NCBI GenBank assembly: GCA_951800645.1 | Contig: CATOIK010000011.1 | Coordinates: forward strand, 1-64,000 | Source: an uncultured Eubacteriales bacterium | GTDB taxonomy: Bacteria > Bacillota > Clostridia > Lachnospirales > Lachnospiraceae | Length of the DNA stretch: 64,000 bases | Direction: 5' to 3' | In this document: in pieces, positions 51,370-62,127 of the stretch | Layout of the letters: each line of letters starts with the position of its first letter | Position numbering within the stretch: position 1 is the first letter of the stretch | Notes under the pieces: model-generated | Seen by the model: the letters and a program-made list of their open reading frames with translations, nothing else | What the model was told of the DNA's origin: nothing | The model's database searches: none | Position numbers and translations under genes: made by a program

Positions 51370-52869
51370 TTAGTTATGGAGGTTGTTTCTCAGCATGACG
51401 TCATGGGCACCGCCTTCTACAATGCTGGTGGCAGATACCAGGGTAATCTTGGCCTTCTGCTGCAGTTCCGGAATGGTAAGGGCGCCGCAGTTGCACATGG
51501 TAGACCGCACCTTGCTTAAGGTCAGTCCCACATTGTCCTTTAGGCTTCCTGCATAGGGAACCAGAGAATCCACGCCTTCTTCAAAGGAAAGCTTCTTATC
51601 TCCGCCCATGTCGTATCGCTGCCAGTTTCTGGCTCTGGCGCTGCCTTCGCCCCAGTATTCCTTCATATAGCTGCCGTTGATATTTACTTTCTTGGTGGGG
51701 CTTTCGTCAAACCGGGCAAAGTAGCGGCCCAGCATTATGAAATCTGCGCCCATAGCCAGCGCCAAAGTCACATGGTAATCGTGGACGATGCCGCCGTCAG
51801 AGCAGATAGGAACATAAATACCGGTTTCCCTGTAGTATTCGTCTCTGGCCTGAGCCACCTCAATCAGAGCCGTAGCCTGTCCCCGGCCAATGCCTTTCTG
51901 CTCTCTGGTGATGCAGATGGCGCCGCCGCCGATTCCTACCTTTACAAAATCTGCGCCGGCCTCAGCCAGGTAGCGGAAGCCTTCCCTGTCTACCACATTT
52001 CCTGCGCCAACCTTGACAGTATCTCCGTATTTCTCCCGGATATAGTCGATGGTAATCTTCTGCCACTCCGTAAAGCCTTCGGAGCTGTCAATACAGAGCA
52101 CATCTGCGCCGGCCTCAACCAGGGCAGGCACCCGCTCTGCGTAGTCTCTGGTGTTGATGCCTGCGCCGACCATGTAGCGCTTGGAGGCGTCGATCAGTTC
52201 ATTCTCGTTCTTTTTATGGGTATCGTAATCCTTCCGGAATACCAGGTACACCAGATGCTGATCCTTGTCCACCAGGGGCAGACAGTTGATCTTATGCTCC
52301 CAGATTACATCATTGGCCTCTTTTAAAGTCATCTCCTCATGGCCGTAAACCAGGTCTTCCAGCTTTGTCATAAAGTCGCCTACCCTGGTATCCAGTTCCA
52401 TACGGCTGATTCGGTAATCCTTGTTGGTAACAATGCCTAACAGCTTTCCGTTAGCGCTTCCGTCCTCCGTTACTGCAATGGTAGAATGGCCGGTCTTTTC
52501 CGTTAGCTGCAGCACATCTGCCAGGGTCATGTCCGGAGAAACATTGGAATCACTGACTACAAAGCCGGCCCGGTAGCACTTTACCTTCCGCACCATCTCT
52601 GCCTGCTTCTCCACAGTCTGGGAACCGTAAATAAAGGAAAGGCCGCCTTCCTGGGCCAGAGCCACAGCCAGTTTATCATCGGATACGGACTGCATGATCG
52701 CAGAAACCATGGGGATGTTAATGGAAAGGGCAGGTGTTTCCCCTTTTTTGAATTTTACCAGCGGAGTCTTTAAGCTGACTGCCGAAGGAACACACTCCTT
52801 GGATGAATAGCCTGGAATCAGCAGATATTCGCTGAAGGTCCTGGACGGCTCCTGATAATAAAATGCCAT
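51370..52869 (-). CDS. guaB: IMP dehydrogenase
   Basis: [25 protein letters not shown] pair, [23 protein letters not shown]. Probable start at 52869. Confidence 0.93.
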   Translation of the reverse strand: MAFYYQEPSRTFSEYLLIPGYSSKECVPSAVSLKTPLVKFKKGETPALSINIPMVSAIMQSVSDDKLAVALAQEGGLSFIYGSQTVEKQAEMVRKVKCYRAGFVVSDSNVSPDMTLADVLQLTEKTGHSTIAVTEDGSANGKLLGIVTNKDYRISRMELDTRVGDFMTKLEDLVYGHEEMTLKEANDVIWEHKINCLPLVDKDQHLVYLVFRKDYDTHKKNENELIDASKRYMVGAGINTRDYAERVPALVEAGADVLCIDSSEGFTEWQKITIDYIREKYGDTVKVGAGNVVDREGFRYLAEAGADFVKVGIGGGAICITREQKGIGRGQATALIEVAQARDEYYRETGIYVPICSDGGIVHDYHVTLALAMGADFIMLGRYFARFDESPTKKVNINGSYMKEYWGEGSARARNWQRYDMGGDKKLSFEEGVDSLVPYAGSLKDNVGLTLSKVRSTMCNCGALTIPELQQKAKITLVSATSIVEGGAHDVMLRNNLHN

Positions 52870-52984
52870 GTTGATTGTCCTCCTGTTTCTGAAAACTGTT
52901 ACTTTTATTGTATCCATTCATCAGGCGGAACGCAAGTACAAAATCACAGTTCCTTTCAAGATTTATCAAATGGCCCTAAAAGGC

Positions 52985-53845
52985 TCACAACCGGGCTTTT
53001 AGGTTTTCACAAAGCCAGGGAATCTTGGATTCAAACTCTGCGCCGTACCAGCGGGGCGCTGCGGAACCTGCTGTAATCTCAATACACTCCACCACATAAT
53101 CTGCAGCCAGCGCCAGGGCCTCTCCCATGGAAAGCCCCCGCATCAGACCGCCGGTAAAAGCAGAAGAAAAAATATCTCCGGTGCCGTGATAACTCTGGGC
53201 GCATCGTCTGGTAAAGTAGGAAAATTCATTTCCGCCCTTATCCCGGTAAACCACTCCCAGCTTTCCCGGCTCATAGCTTACCCCTGTAAGCACTGCCGTT
53301 TTGCATCCCAGCTTTAATAAGCCGTCCAGTAAATCCTGAATGTAGCTTTCATCGTACTCCGTCCGGTAAGGCAGGCCGGTTAAAAGACTGGCCTCCGTAA
53401 TGTTTGGCAAAATGATGTCTGCCTTGGCGCAGACCTTTGCCATCTGGGCCGGAAAGGCTGAGTCAAAAGCTGCGTAAAGTTTTCCGTTATCTGCCATGGC
53501 CGGATCCACAATAATCACATTAGTTTCCTCTGAAAGCTCCTGACCGGCTTTTTTTCGGAACTTATCAAAAAATCCGCAGACCTGGCGACACTGCTCTGCA
53601 GACGCCAGATAACCGGTGTAAATGCCGTCAAACCCGATTCCTTCCCGCTGCCAGGCTTCTGAGATCGGCTCAATCTGGTCAGATAGGTCCTTACAGGTAA
53701 AGGTTTTAAACATAGTATGGGTAGAGAGTACCGCCGTAGGCAAAATCCCGCACTCTACTCCCATAGCGGAAATAATCGGCAAAGCCACCGTAAGAGAACA
53801 GCGGCCCACGCAGGAAATATCCTGTAATGTGACAATTCGTTTCAT
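52985..53845 (-). CDS. Pyridoxamine kinase / PdxK-like
   Basis: 286 aa; ribokinase-like fold, QDISCVGRCSLTVALPIISAMG, YHGTGDIFSSAFTGGL. Confidence 0.88.
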   Translation of the reverse strand: MKRIVTLQDISCVGRCSLTVALPIISAMGVECGILPTAVLSTHTMFKTFTCKDLSDQIEPISEAWQREGIGFDGIYTGYLASAEQCRQVCGFFDKFRKKAGQELSEETNVIIVDPAMADNGKLYAAFDSAFPAQMAKVCAKADIILPNITEASLLTGLPYRTEYDESYIQDLLDGLLKLGCKTAVLTGVSYEPGKLGVVYRDKGGNEFSYFTRRCAQSYHGTGDIFSSAFTGGLMRGLSMGEALALAADYVVECIEITAGSAAPRWYGAEFESKIPWLCENLKARL

Positions 53846-53987
53846 ATGCTAAGCCCTCCTTAACATGACAATCTCATGTTGTGTCATTCCTATGGAAGGT
53901 ATCATAGCAAAAAGTGGACTGTTTTAAAATGTCCATTTGTCGCATTTTAAGCCAGTCCACTTTTATTGTGCTTTGCTGTCTATTGTC

Positions 53988-54779
53988 TTACTCCAAATAA
54001 TCCAGCGGGTCCATGGTCTCTCCCTGATGACGCATTTCCAGGAAAATATTGCTGCCTTCTATCGTGTAATACTTGGTAGGTTCGGCCACATAGCCCATCA
54101 GTTGGCCCTTTTTCAGGTACTCTCCCGCTACGGCACTGACTTCTTTTAACTGTCCGCAAATCAGGGAATAGTCGTTGCCCAAATCCAGCGTCACATAATT
54201 GCCGATTTCCTCGTTAGAGCCGGTTTCCACTACCCTGGCATTAGCCGGAGCATAGACCGGGTCGCTGACTTCACCCTGAATTACCAGGCCGGGATTGCAT
54301 TTATACTGATCCAGCGTGGGGAAATAAATGGTAGATTCCATGCTGTAGTCCAGCAGAATATTCCCCCGTACCGGCCAGGCCATTTTGCTGGTATCTGCAA
54401 AATCCAGTACCAGAGCAGTAGCTGCATCCAAGCCGCTGCCTACAGCCTTTGCATCTTCCCTGGCGCCAGCCACTTCATAGGCGTCCTCTGATACTACCGT
54501 ATCCGGGCTGCCCTCCGCCAACTGGCTCGCCAGTTCCTCTTTTGTCTCTCCCAGGTCAGACTCTTTCAGATTGGAATTTCCTGCAAGGGGAGCATCAAAC
54601 TCCGTATCCTCCGCCAGAAAACCTCCCTGCCCCTGCATATCCACATAGGGGTTCTGCTCCTGTCCGTTTCCTCTTTGAATGGTTACGATACCTGCCGCAG
54701 CAACTATAGTCAGCAGGCCCAGCACCAACATGACAAGGAATAGTTTGTCCTTGAACATCTGATTGATTTTGTCTTTCAC
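53988..54779 (-). CDS. M23-family peptidase-like protein, SpoIIQ-like
   Basis: 263 aa; N-terminal TM, LytM-like domain GLVIQGEVSDPVYAPANARVVETGSNEEIGNYVTLDLGNDYSLICGQL. Confidence 0.8.
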   Translation of the reverse strand: MKDKINQMFKDKLFLVMLVLGLLTIVAAAGIVTIQRGNGQEQNPYVDMQGQGGFLAEDTEFDAPLAGNSNLKESDLGETKEELASQLAEGSPDTVVSEDAYEVAGAREDAKAVGSGLDAATALVLDFADTSKMAWPVRGNILLDYSMESTIYFPTLDQYKCNPGLVIQGEVSDPVYAPANARVVETGSNEEIGNYVTLDLGNDYSLICGQLKEVSAVAGEYLKKGQLMGYVAEPTKYYTIEGSNIFLEMRHQGETMDPLDYLE

Positions 54780-54820
54780 CGTTTATCACCTCGGTACTAT
54801 TCTTACCAAAGTGACGGCCG

Positions 54821-55921
54821 TTATTCAGTGATTAAAATAATATTTTTATAATAATACTGCAAAATTTCCTCAAAGCCCCATCCTTCCCTGGCCTGAGCGT
54901 CTGCTCCTGCCTGACTGAGTCCGTATCCGTGTCCGATACCTCTGGTGGTAATGATGATTCTGCCGTCTTTTCCTTCCACAGAGAAACAGGCGGACGGCAG
55001 CCCCAGAGCATATTGAACATCCTCTCCTGCAAAAGTTTTCGACCCGATTTTTATCTCCTCCATGTATCCGGCATCGTCCTTTTTCACAGTCTGAATCTGT
55101 TCCGGCAAATCCGCTTCTCCCACCGGCGAAGCCCCGTCCATGCCGCTTATGATGACTGCAAACTCTCCTTCACTCCAGGAAAACTGCTGCCAGTAGCCCT
55201 CTGCTTCCTCATCCCACCGGCTCTCTGCAGACTGCAGATAGGGATAATCTGCCTCCCCTGTCCGGGTGCGGCCGGCGCTGACTCTGTGAAACAGGGGCAA
55301 AAGATACCGGTCGTCCTGCTTCATAACAATCCCGGCAGTGGCCTGAGCCGCCGCCCTGCATCGCTTAAGGCCTGCAGCTGCCTGCTCCCGCTCCTGTAAG
55401 GAGAGACCGGATAAAGAACCAGAGGCCAGTCCATTTCCGTCTCCCAGATAATCCAGATCCAGCTCCTCCTCATAAATCTCCATCCGGCCGTCCATCAGCC
55501 GGTATAGATAGGTCCGGGCAATCACTGCCTGGCACTTTAAAGCTTCCTCATGGCAGGATGGGTCAATCTGGCAGACCATCACCCCAGGGAGATAATCCTC
55601 CAGGCTCATGTAGGTGCGGACGCCATCCCGCTCCAAAATAATGCGGCGGTCTTCCGAGGCCGCCTCTGCAGCTGTCTCCCCTGCCTCTGCGCCAGCTTCT
55701 GCAGCCTCTGCTGCCATCTCCCCCGCCTCTGCACCAGCTTCCGCCGCCTCCAATGCCTCGCCTGCAGCCTCATTCCCCCCTGCCTCACCACGGTCTTCCA
55801 GAACCGACTCCAATGCCGGCGCTTCCTCCGCCATTGCCGCCCCGGCTGCCCGCATCCAGCACAGACTTACAATCCATGGGGTCAGAATCATCACCGCCCC
55901 GGCCATCATCCATTTTCTCAT
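54821..55921 (-). CDS. spoIID: SpoIID/LytB-family stage II sporulation protein
   Basis: 366 aa; VRTYMSLEDYLPGVMVCQIDPSCHEEALKCQAVIARTYLY, GHGYGLSQAGA. Confidence 0.9.
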   Translation of the reverse strand: MRKWMMAGAVMILTPWIVSLCWMRAAGAAMAEEAPALESVLEDRGEAGGNEAAGEALEAAEAGAEAGEMAAEAAEAGAEAGETAAEAASEDRRIILERDGVRTYMSLEDYLPGVMVCQIDPSCHEEALKCQAVIARTYLYRLMDGRMEIYEEELDLDYLGDGNGLASGSLSGLSLQEREQAAAGLKRCRAAAQATAGIVMKQDDRYLLPLFHRVSAGRTRTGEADYPYLQSAESRWDEEAEGYWQQFSWSEGEFAVIISGMDGASPVGEADLPEQIQTVKKDDAGYMEEIKIGSKTFAGEDVQYALGLPSACFSVEGKDGRIIITTRGIGHGYGLSQAGADAQAREGWGFEEILQYYYKNIILITE

Positions 55922-56002
55922 AAAAAAATCCCTCCCGACTATTACAGTCTATGGAGGGATTCTTCTAATCATGCTATAAATGACTCAGGAGGAAACTGCT
56001 GC

Positions 56003-58456
56003 TTACAGTTCCACATTTACCTTTTCCAGATGCCAGATGTCGTCTACATACTCCTGGATGGTCCGGTCAGAACTGAACTTGCCGCAGGAAGCAGTATTCA
56101 GCATGGCAGATCTTGCCCAGGCCTTTTCATCCCGGTAAGCTTCGTCTACCTTCTTCTGGGCCTCTGCATACATGCGGAAGTCTTTTAAGATAAAGTAGGT
56201 ATCTGCCCGGTCACTGCTCTTGGTATTCAGCAGGGAATCGTAAATATCCCGGAACATCTCCGGATCATGGGGAGCATAGTAGCCGTTGATCAACTGCATC
56301 AGTACCCGGCGGATGTCCTGATCGTTGTTGAAAATCTGCATGGGATCATAGCTGCGGTCCTGCTCCATGCGGATGATCTCATTGGAGGAGGTACCGAAAA
56401 TAAAGGCGTTCTCCTGTCCAACTTCCTCTACAATCTCCACATTTGCACCGTCCATGGTTCCAATCGTCAGGGCGCCGTTTAACATGAACTTCATGTTTCC
56501 AGTACCGGAAGCCTCTTTACTTGCAGTGGAAATCTGCTCGCTGACATCAGCAGCCGCAAAGATGATCTCTGCGTTGGATACCCGGTAATCCTCAATAAAC
56601 ACCACCTTCAGCTTGCCGCCGATGGACTTGTCATTATTGATTACATCCGCCACAGAGTTAATCAGCTTGATAGTCAGCTTCGCCCGCTTATAACCTGCTG
56701 CCGCCTTAGCGCCAAAGATAAAGGTGCGGGGAACGATGTCCATGTTAGGATTATCCTTCAACTGGTTATACAGATACATCACATGAAGGATGTTCATCAA
56801 CTGCCGCTTGTACTCGTGAAGCCGTTTTACCTGCACATCAAAGATGGAGCGGGGATCTACCTCGATGCCGTTGTGCTCTTTGATGTATTTAGCCAGGCGA
56901 ATCTTGTTCTGATACTTGATGTTCATAAACTCGTGCTGGCACTTTTCATCGTCTACATACAGCTTTAACTTGTCGATGGCAGACAGATCTGTAATCCACT
57001 CGTTTCCAATCTTATCGGTAACCCAGTCAGCCAGAAGGGGGTTGCCGTGAAGCAGGAACCTTCTCTGGGTAATGCCGTTGGTCTTGTTGTTGAACTTCTC
57101 CGGCATCATCTCATAGAAGTCTTTTAACTCCTGATTCTTTAAAATCTCTGTGTGAAGCTGAGCCACGCCGTTTACAGAAAAGCTTGCTGCAATCGCCATG
57201 TGAGCCATCTTCACCTGACCATCGTAGATAATTGCCATCTTGGCAATCTTATCCTGACGGCCCGGATATGCCTGCTGAATCTGAAGGATAAACCGGCGGT
57301 TAATCTCCTCCACAATCTGATAAATGCGGGGAAGCAGTCTGGAGAACAGCTCGATAGGCCATTTTTCCAGAGCTTCAGCCATAATGGTGTGATTGGTATA
57401 GGCGCAGGTCTTATTGGTTACCTCCCAGGCCTCCTCCCAGGTTAAACCGTACTCATCCAACAGAATACGCATCAGCTCTGCCACAGCCACAGTGGGATGG
57501 GTATCGTTTAACTGGAATACATTCTTCTCATAAAACTTGCGCACATCGTCATGCTTCTCCATATACTTGGCTACAGCCCGCTGCACGCTGGCAGAGATGA
57601 AGAAATACTGCTGGCGCAGACGCAGCTCCTTGCCTGCATAGTGGTTGTCGTTGGGGTATAAAACCTCGCAGATGTTTCTGGCCAGGTTCTCCTGCTCTAC
57701 TGCCTTATGATAATCTCCCCGGTCAAAGGCGTCCAGGCTGAAGGTGTCGATAGGCTGTGCGTCCCAGATCCGCAGGGTATTTACTACATTGTTGCCGTAG
57801 CCTACTACCGGCAGGTCATAGGGCACTGCCATCACAGACTGGTAACCCTCCTGGACAAAGCTCTCTCTGCCGTTTTCCCAGACAGTCTTTACATAGCCGC
57901 CAAATTTTACCTCCGTAGCGTACTCGGCCCGGCGCACCTCAAAGGGGTTGCCGTCCTTTAACCACTCATCCGGAACCTCAATCTGGTAGCCATTCTCAAT
58001 TTTCTGCTTGAACATACCGTAACGGTAACGGATGCCGCAGCCATAAGCCGGATAGCCCAGAGTTGCCAGAGAATCCAAAAAGCAGGCTGCCAGACGGCCC
58101 AGACCGCCGTTTCCAAGAGCTGCGTCCGGCTCCTGGTCTTCAATTATGTTAAGGTCAAAGCCCAGCTCATCCAGGGCTTCCTTAATCTCCTTCTGCGCCA
58201 TAATGTTGATGATGTTGTTGCCCAGGGCGCGGCCCATTAAAAACTCCATGGACATGTAGTAAAGAGTCTTTGCGTCCTGCTTCTCATACGCCTTGTGGGT
58301 AGCAATCCACTCGTCGATGATTATGTCCTTGACTGCATAGGACACAGCCTGGAACACCTGAGCCTGGGTAGCCTCGTCAATGGTTTTGCGGAACTGGCTC
58401 TTTACATTGTAAATCACATTCTTTTTAAAGGTTTCCTTGTCAAATCCTTTGTTCAT
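56003..58456 (-). CDS. glgP: Glycogen/starch/alpha-glucan phosphorylase
   Basis: MNKGFDKETFKKNVIY...; DAALGNGGLGRLAACFLDS, PLP-site EASGTGNMKFMLNGALTIGTMDGAN; start at 58456 preferred. Confidence 0.96.
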   Translation of the reverse strand: MNKGFDKETFKKNVIYNVKSQFRKTIDEATQAQVFQAVSYAVKDIIIDEWIATHKAYEKQDAKTLYYMSMEFLMGRALGNNIINIMAQKEIKEALDELGFDLNIIEDQEPDAALGNGGLGRLAACFLDSLATLGYPAYGCGIRYRYGMFKQKIENGYQIEVPDEWLKDGNPFEVRRAEYATEVKFGGYVKTVWENGRESFVQEGYQSVMAVPYDLPVVGYGNNVVNTLRIWDAQPIDTFSLDAFDRGDYHKAVEQENLARNICEVLYPNDNHYAGKELRLRQQYFFISASVQRAVAKYMEKHDDVRKFYEKNVFQLNDTHPTVAVAELMRILLDEYGLTWEEAWEVTNKTCAYTNHTIMAEALEKWPIELFSRLLPRIYQIVEEINRRFILQIQQAYPGRQDKIAKMAIIYDGQVKMAHMAIAASFSVNGVAQLHTEILKNQELKDFYEMMPEKFNNKTNGITQRRFLLHGNPLLADWVTDKIGNEWITDLSAIDKLKLYVDDEKCQHEFMNIKYQNKIRLAKYIKEHNGIEVDPRSIFDVQVKRLHEYKRQLMNILHVMYLYNQLKDNPNMDIVPRTFIFGAKAAAGYKRAKLTIKLINSVADVINNDKSIGGKLKVVFIEDYRVSNAEIIFAAADVSEQISTASKEASGTGNMKFMLNGALTIGTMDGANVEIVEEVGQENAFIFGTSSNEIIRMEQDRSYDPMQIFNNDQDIRRVLMQLINGYYAPHDPEMFRDIYDSLLNTKSSDRADTYFILKDFRMYAEAQKKVDEAYRDEKAWARSAMLNTASCGKFSSDRTIQEYVDDIWHLEKVNVEL

Positions 58457-58491
58457 ATTGCGTTTCCTCCTATTTCCGTTTAAGTGTTTCC

Positions 58492-61400
58492 TTAAACAGT
58501 CTTTTCCACACCAAGTTTTCCGGTCTCGCCGTTGATATTCCACTCTTTTTCGTAGCCGCCCATAGCGCCTACAGCAATTTCATCTGCCAGAACCTCGTCT
58601 TTGATGGTGTCTGCATGGGCCGACAAAATTTCTGCGATTTTATCGTTTCCCTGCTGATATACGCGGATATGATCTGTCACTTCAAAGCCTGCCTCTTTCC
58701 GCATTGTCTGAATCTTACTGATAACTTCCCGGACAAAGCCTTCCTCCAGAAGTTCCGGAGTCAGACGAGTGTCCAATGCCACCGTCACTGCATTGTCTCC
58801 CTCAGATACATAGCCTTCTGTCTGAGCCATATCAATCAGCAAGTCTTCCTCTGTCAGGATTACCAGTTCGCCGCCAAAATCAAACTTCAAAGAGCCTTCG
58901 CTCTTTAAGGTATCCATGGCTGCGTTGCCGTCAATCTCTGCCAGCGCCTTCCGGATATTGCCCAACTGCTTGCCGTACTTTGGTCCTACCGTCTTAAGCT
59001 GGGGCTTAAAGCTGTAAGAGGTAAAGTTTCGTACATCCTCTACAAAGGACACATTCTTCACATTCAGCTCATCCTCGATGATTTCCACAAAGTACCGGGA
59101 CAGCTCGTGGTCTGCCTTCACATACATCTGGCCGATAGGCTGACGGTTTTTGATGTTGGCTGCGTTTCTGGCTGCGCGGCCAAATACCACCACCTTCAGA
59201 ACCTCATCCATGTCTGCCTCCAACTGCGGATCGATGTGAGCCTCATCCACTTCCGGGAAATCGCAGAGATGGATGCTCTCCGGAGCAGTCTTGTCGATGC
59301 TTCTCACCAGATTCTGATATATATCCTCAGTCATAAACGGAATCATGGGAGCTGCTGCCTTTGCCACATTCACCAGCGCAGTGTAAAGGGTCATGTAAGC
59401 GTTGATCTTATCCTGCTCCATTCCCTTCGCCCAGAACCGTTCCCGGCTGCGGCGCACATACCAGTTGCTTAAATCGTCCACAAACTCCTGCAGCGCTCTT
59501 GCAGTCTCCGGAATCCGGTAGCCTGCCAGGTTCTCGTCCACTGCCTTAATCATGGAATTCATTTTGGACAGCAGCCATTTGTCCATTACCGGCAGCTTGC
59601 TGTAATCCAGGGTGTATTTGGTTGCGTCAAAGTTATCAATATTCGCATACAGCACAAAGAATGCGTAGGTATTCCACAAAGTACCCATAAATTTGCGCTG
59701 TCCCTCCTGCACCACCTTGCCGTGGAACCGGTTAGGCAGCCAGGGGGCGCTGTTGATGTAGAAATACCAGCGGATTGCGTCTGCACCGTAGGTTTCCAGC
59801 GCCTCAAAGGGGTCTACTGCATTGCCCTTGGACTTACTCATCTTCTGGCCGTTTTCATCCAGCACATGGCCCAGAACAATGACATTCTTATAAGGAGCCT
59901 TGTTGAAAATCAGGGTAGAAATAGCCAGCAGGGAATAGAACCAGCCGCGGGTCTGGTCTACGCCCTCGGAAATGAAGTCTGCCGGGAACTGGCTTTCAAA
60001 CAGCTCCTGATTTTCAAAGGGATAGTGATGCTGTGCAAAGGGCATGGAACCGGAATCAAACCAGCAGTCGATCACTTCCGGAACCCGTTTCATCTGCTTT
60101 CCGCACTTGGGACACTTGATAGTCACTGCATCGATGAATGGGCGGTGCAGCTCAATGTCATCCGGGCAGTTATCGGACATGGACTTTAATTCCTCAATGC
60201 TTCCGATGGAATGCATATGTCCGCACTCACACTCCCAGATATTTAAGGGAGTTCCCCAGTAACGGTTCCGGCTGATGCCCCAGTCCTGCACGTTTTCCAG
60301 CCAGTCGCCAAAGCGGCCTTTTCCGATGCTTTCCGGAATCCAGTTGATGGTGTTGTTGTTGCGGATCAGATCGTCCTTCACTGCCGTCATTTTAATGAAC
60401 CAGGACTCTCTTGCGTAATAAATAAGCGGAGTATCGCATCTCCAGCAGTGGGGATAGCTGTGCTCAAAGTTAGGCGCTGCAAGCAGCAGGCCCCGCTCAT
60501 CCAGATCCTTTAATACCAGGGGATCTGCCTTCTTTACAAACACGCCGGGCCACAGGGTTTCCTTAGTCATTTCACCCTTAGGATCTACCATCTGCACAAA
60601 CGGCAGATCATACTTTCTTCCTACTTTTGAGTCGTCCTCACCGAAAGCCGGAGCAATGTGTACGATGCCAGTACCATCGGTCAGGGTAACATAGCCGTCA
60701 CAAACCACATAGTGGGCTTTCTTTTTCTGCTTTGCGGCTGCATCGGCTGCGCACTGGTAAAGAGGCTCGTACTCCTTGTACTCCAGCGCTTTGCCCTTGC
60801 AGGTTTCCAGCACCTCATAGGCGCCCTCGCCCAGCACGGCGTCGCACAGGGCATGAGCCAGATAGTACACATGGCCGTTTTCCTTCATCTGAACCTTTAC
60901 ATATTCTTCCTCCGGGTTCACACAGAGAGCCACATTGGAGGGCAGGGTCCAGGGTGTGGTGGTCCATGCCAGAATATAGGCGTCCTCTCCCACTGCCTTA
61001 AAGCGGGCAATCGCAGAGCGCTCTTTTACATCCTTATAGCCCTGGGCTACCTCGTGGGAAGAAAGAGGCGTTCCGCACCGGGGACAGTAGGGCACAATCT
61101 TAAAGCCCTTGTACAGAAGATTTTTCTCCCAGATCTGCTTTAAAGCCCACCACTCAGACTCGATAAAGTTATTGTGATAGGTCACATAAGGATTTTCCAT
61201 ATCTGCCCAAAAACCAACGGTGCCAGAGAAATCCTCCCACATACCCTTGTATTTCCAGACGCTTTCCTTACAGTGTCCGATAAACGGCTCCAGACCGTAT
61301 TCCTCAATCTGCTCCTTGCCGTCTAAGCCCAGCATCTTCTCCACTTCCAGCTCTACCGGCAGGCCGTGGGTGTCCCAACCGGCCTTGCGGGGAACTGCAG

Positions 61401-61629
61401 CCCCTTTCATGGTGCGGTAGCGGGGAATCATGTCCTTGATCACGCGGGACAGCACATGCCCGATATGAGGCTTGCCGTTGGCTGTAGGCGGACCATCGTA
61501 GAATGTGTAAGCAGGGCCTTCCTTTCTGGAGTCCATACTCTTCTGGAAAATCTGATTGTCATTCCAGAACTTTTCCACTTGTTTTTCTCGTTCTACAAAG
61601 TTGAGATTTGTAGATACCTTCTCGTACAT
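58492..61629 (-). CDS. ileS: Isoleucine-tRNA ligase
   Basis: 1045 aa; DGPPTANGKPHIGHVLSRVIKD, KMSKSKGNAVDP. Confidence 0.97.
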   Translation of the reverse strand: MYEKVSTNLNFVEREKQVEKFWNDNQIFQKSMDSRKEGPAYTFYDGPPTANGKPHIGHVLSRVIKDMIPRYRTMKGAAVPRKAGWDTHGLPVELEVEKMLGLDGKEQIEEYGLEPFIGHCKESVWKYKGMWEDFSGTVGFWADMENPYVTYHNNFIESEWWALKQIWEKNLLYKGFKIVPYCPRCGTPLSSHEVAQGYKDVKERSAIARFKAVGEDAYILAWTTTPWTLPSNVALCVNPEEEYVKVQMKENGHVYYLAHALCDAVLGEGAYEVLETCKGKALEYKEYEPLYQCAADAAAKQKKKAHYVVCDGYVTLTDGTGIVHIAPAFGEDDSKVGRKYDLPFVQMVDPKGEMTKETLWPGVFVKKADPLVLKDLDERGLLLAAPNFEHSYPHCWRCDTPLIYYARESWFIKMTAVKDDLIRNNNTINWIPESIGKGRFGDWLENVQDWGISRNRYWGTPLNIWECECGHMHSIGSIEELKSMSDNCPDDIELHRPFIDAVTIKCPKCGKQMKRVPEVIDCWFDSGSMPFAQHHYPFENQELFESQFPADFISEGVDQTRGWFYSLLAISTLIFNKAPYKNVIVLGHVLDENGQKMSKSKGNAVDPFEALETYGADAIRWYFYINSAPWLPNRFHGKVVQEGQRKFMGTLWNTYAFFVLYANIDNFDATKYTLDYSKLPVMDKWLLSKMNSMIKAVDENLAGYRIPETARALQEFVDDLSNWYVRRSRERFWAKGMEQDKINAYMTLYTALVNVAKAAAPMIPFMTEDIYQNLVRSIDKTAPESIHLCDFPEVDEAHIDPQLEADMDEVLKVVVFGRAARNAANIKNRQPIGQMYVKADHELSRYFVEIIEDELNVKNVSFVEDVRNFTSYSFKPQLKTVGPKYGKQLGNIRKALAEIDGNAAMDTLKSEGSLKFDFGGELVILTEEDLLIDMAQTEGYVSEGDNAVTVALDTRLTPELLEEGFVREVISKIQTMRKEAGFEVTDHIRVYQQGNDKIAEILSAHADTIKDEVLADEIAVGAMGGYEKEWNINGETGKLGVEKTV

Positions 61630-61679
61630 GACTATCGTTCCTCCAATCTGAATGATGTTTGTGGCTAAAGTGATGTCTC

Positions 61680-61935
61680 ATATATAACGAAAGCGGCCCT
61701 TCTCCCGCTGCAAACAGGAAAAGAACCGCACTGTGCCTTTTAACCACCTATTACTGCATACTATCATATGAGTTCCCGGTAACGGGGGAAAACCGGCCCG
61801 GCCTACTTCATTCAGCCTGCAACTCAGGAGTGATCTTCACAGCCGCCCTACTGGCTCCGGGCTTTCACCATCCCCGGCTCGCTTTGGCGTTTGATGCGGC
61901 GCTACTGTCTCCGTCCATGTATTTCCATATGTTAA
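61680..61935 (-). promoter_or_regulatory. T-box leader of ileS (divergent T-box sequence)
   Basis: Upstream of ileS; AGTAGG-type stem I sequence, ATC in GTGAAGATCACTCC as candidate specifier, AATAGGTGGTTAAAAGGCAC, then GCGG...CCGC hairpin. Confidence 0.75.
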
Positions 61936-62127
61936 ATACCCTAATATTATATTGATTTGCCAAGGATTTGTCAAGGTCTGAACTGTTTCCGGAATTTTTT
62001 TATTTCTCCTGGAATTGTTATCTTTTTAACATACTATTTGTGTTTTTATACCATCAGTGCTATACTTTTTACAATCTTTTACATTATTTTCATCCTACTC
62101 ATACGCCAATTTGAAAGGAGAACTTCC

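Noticed and set aside
54929-56188. Several plus-strand ORFs opposite spoIID and glgP
   Set aside because: Explained by antisense of GC-rich, Ala/Glu-biased codons.
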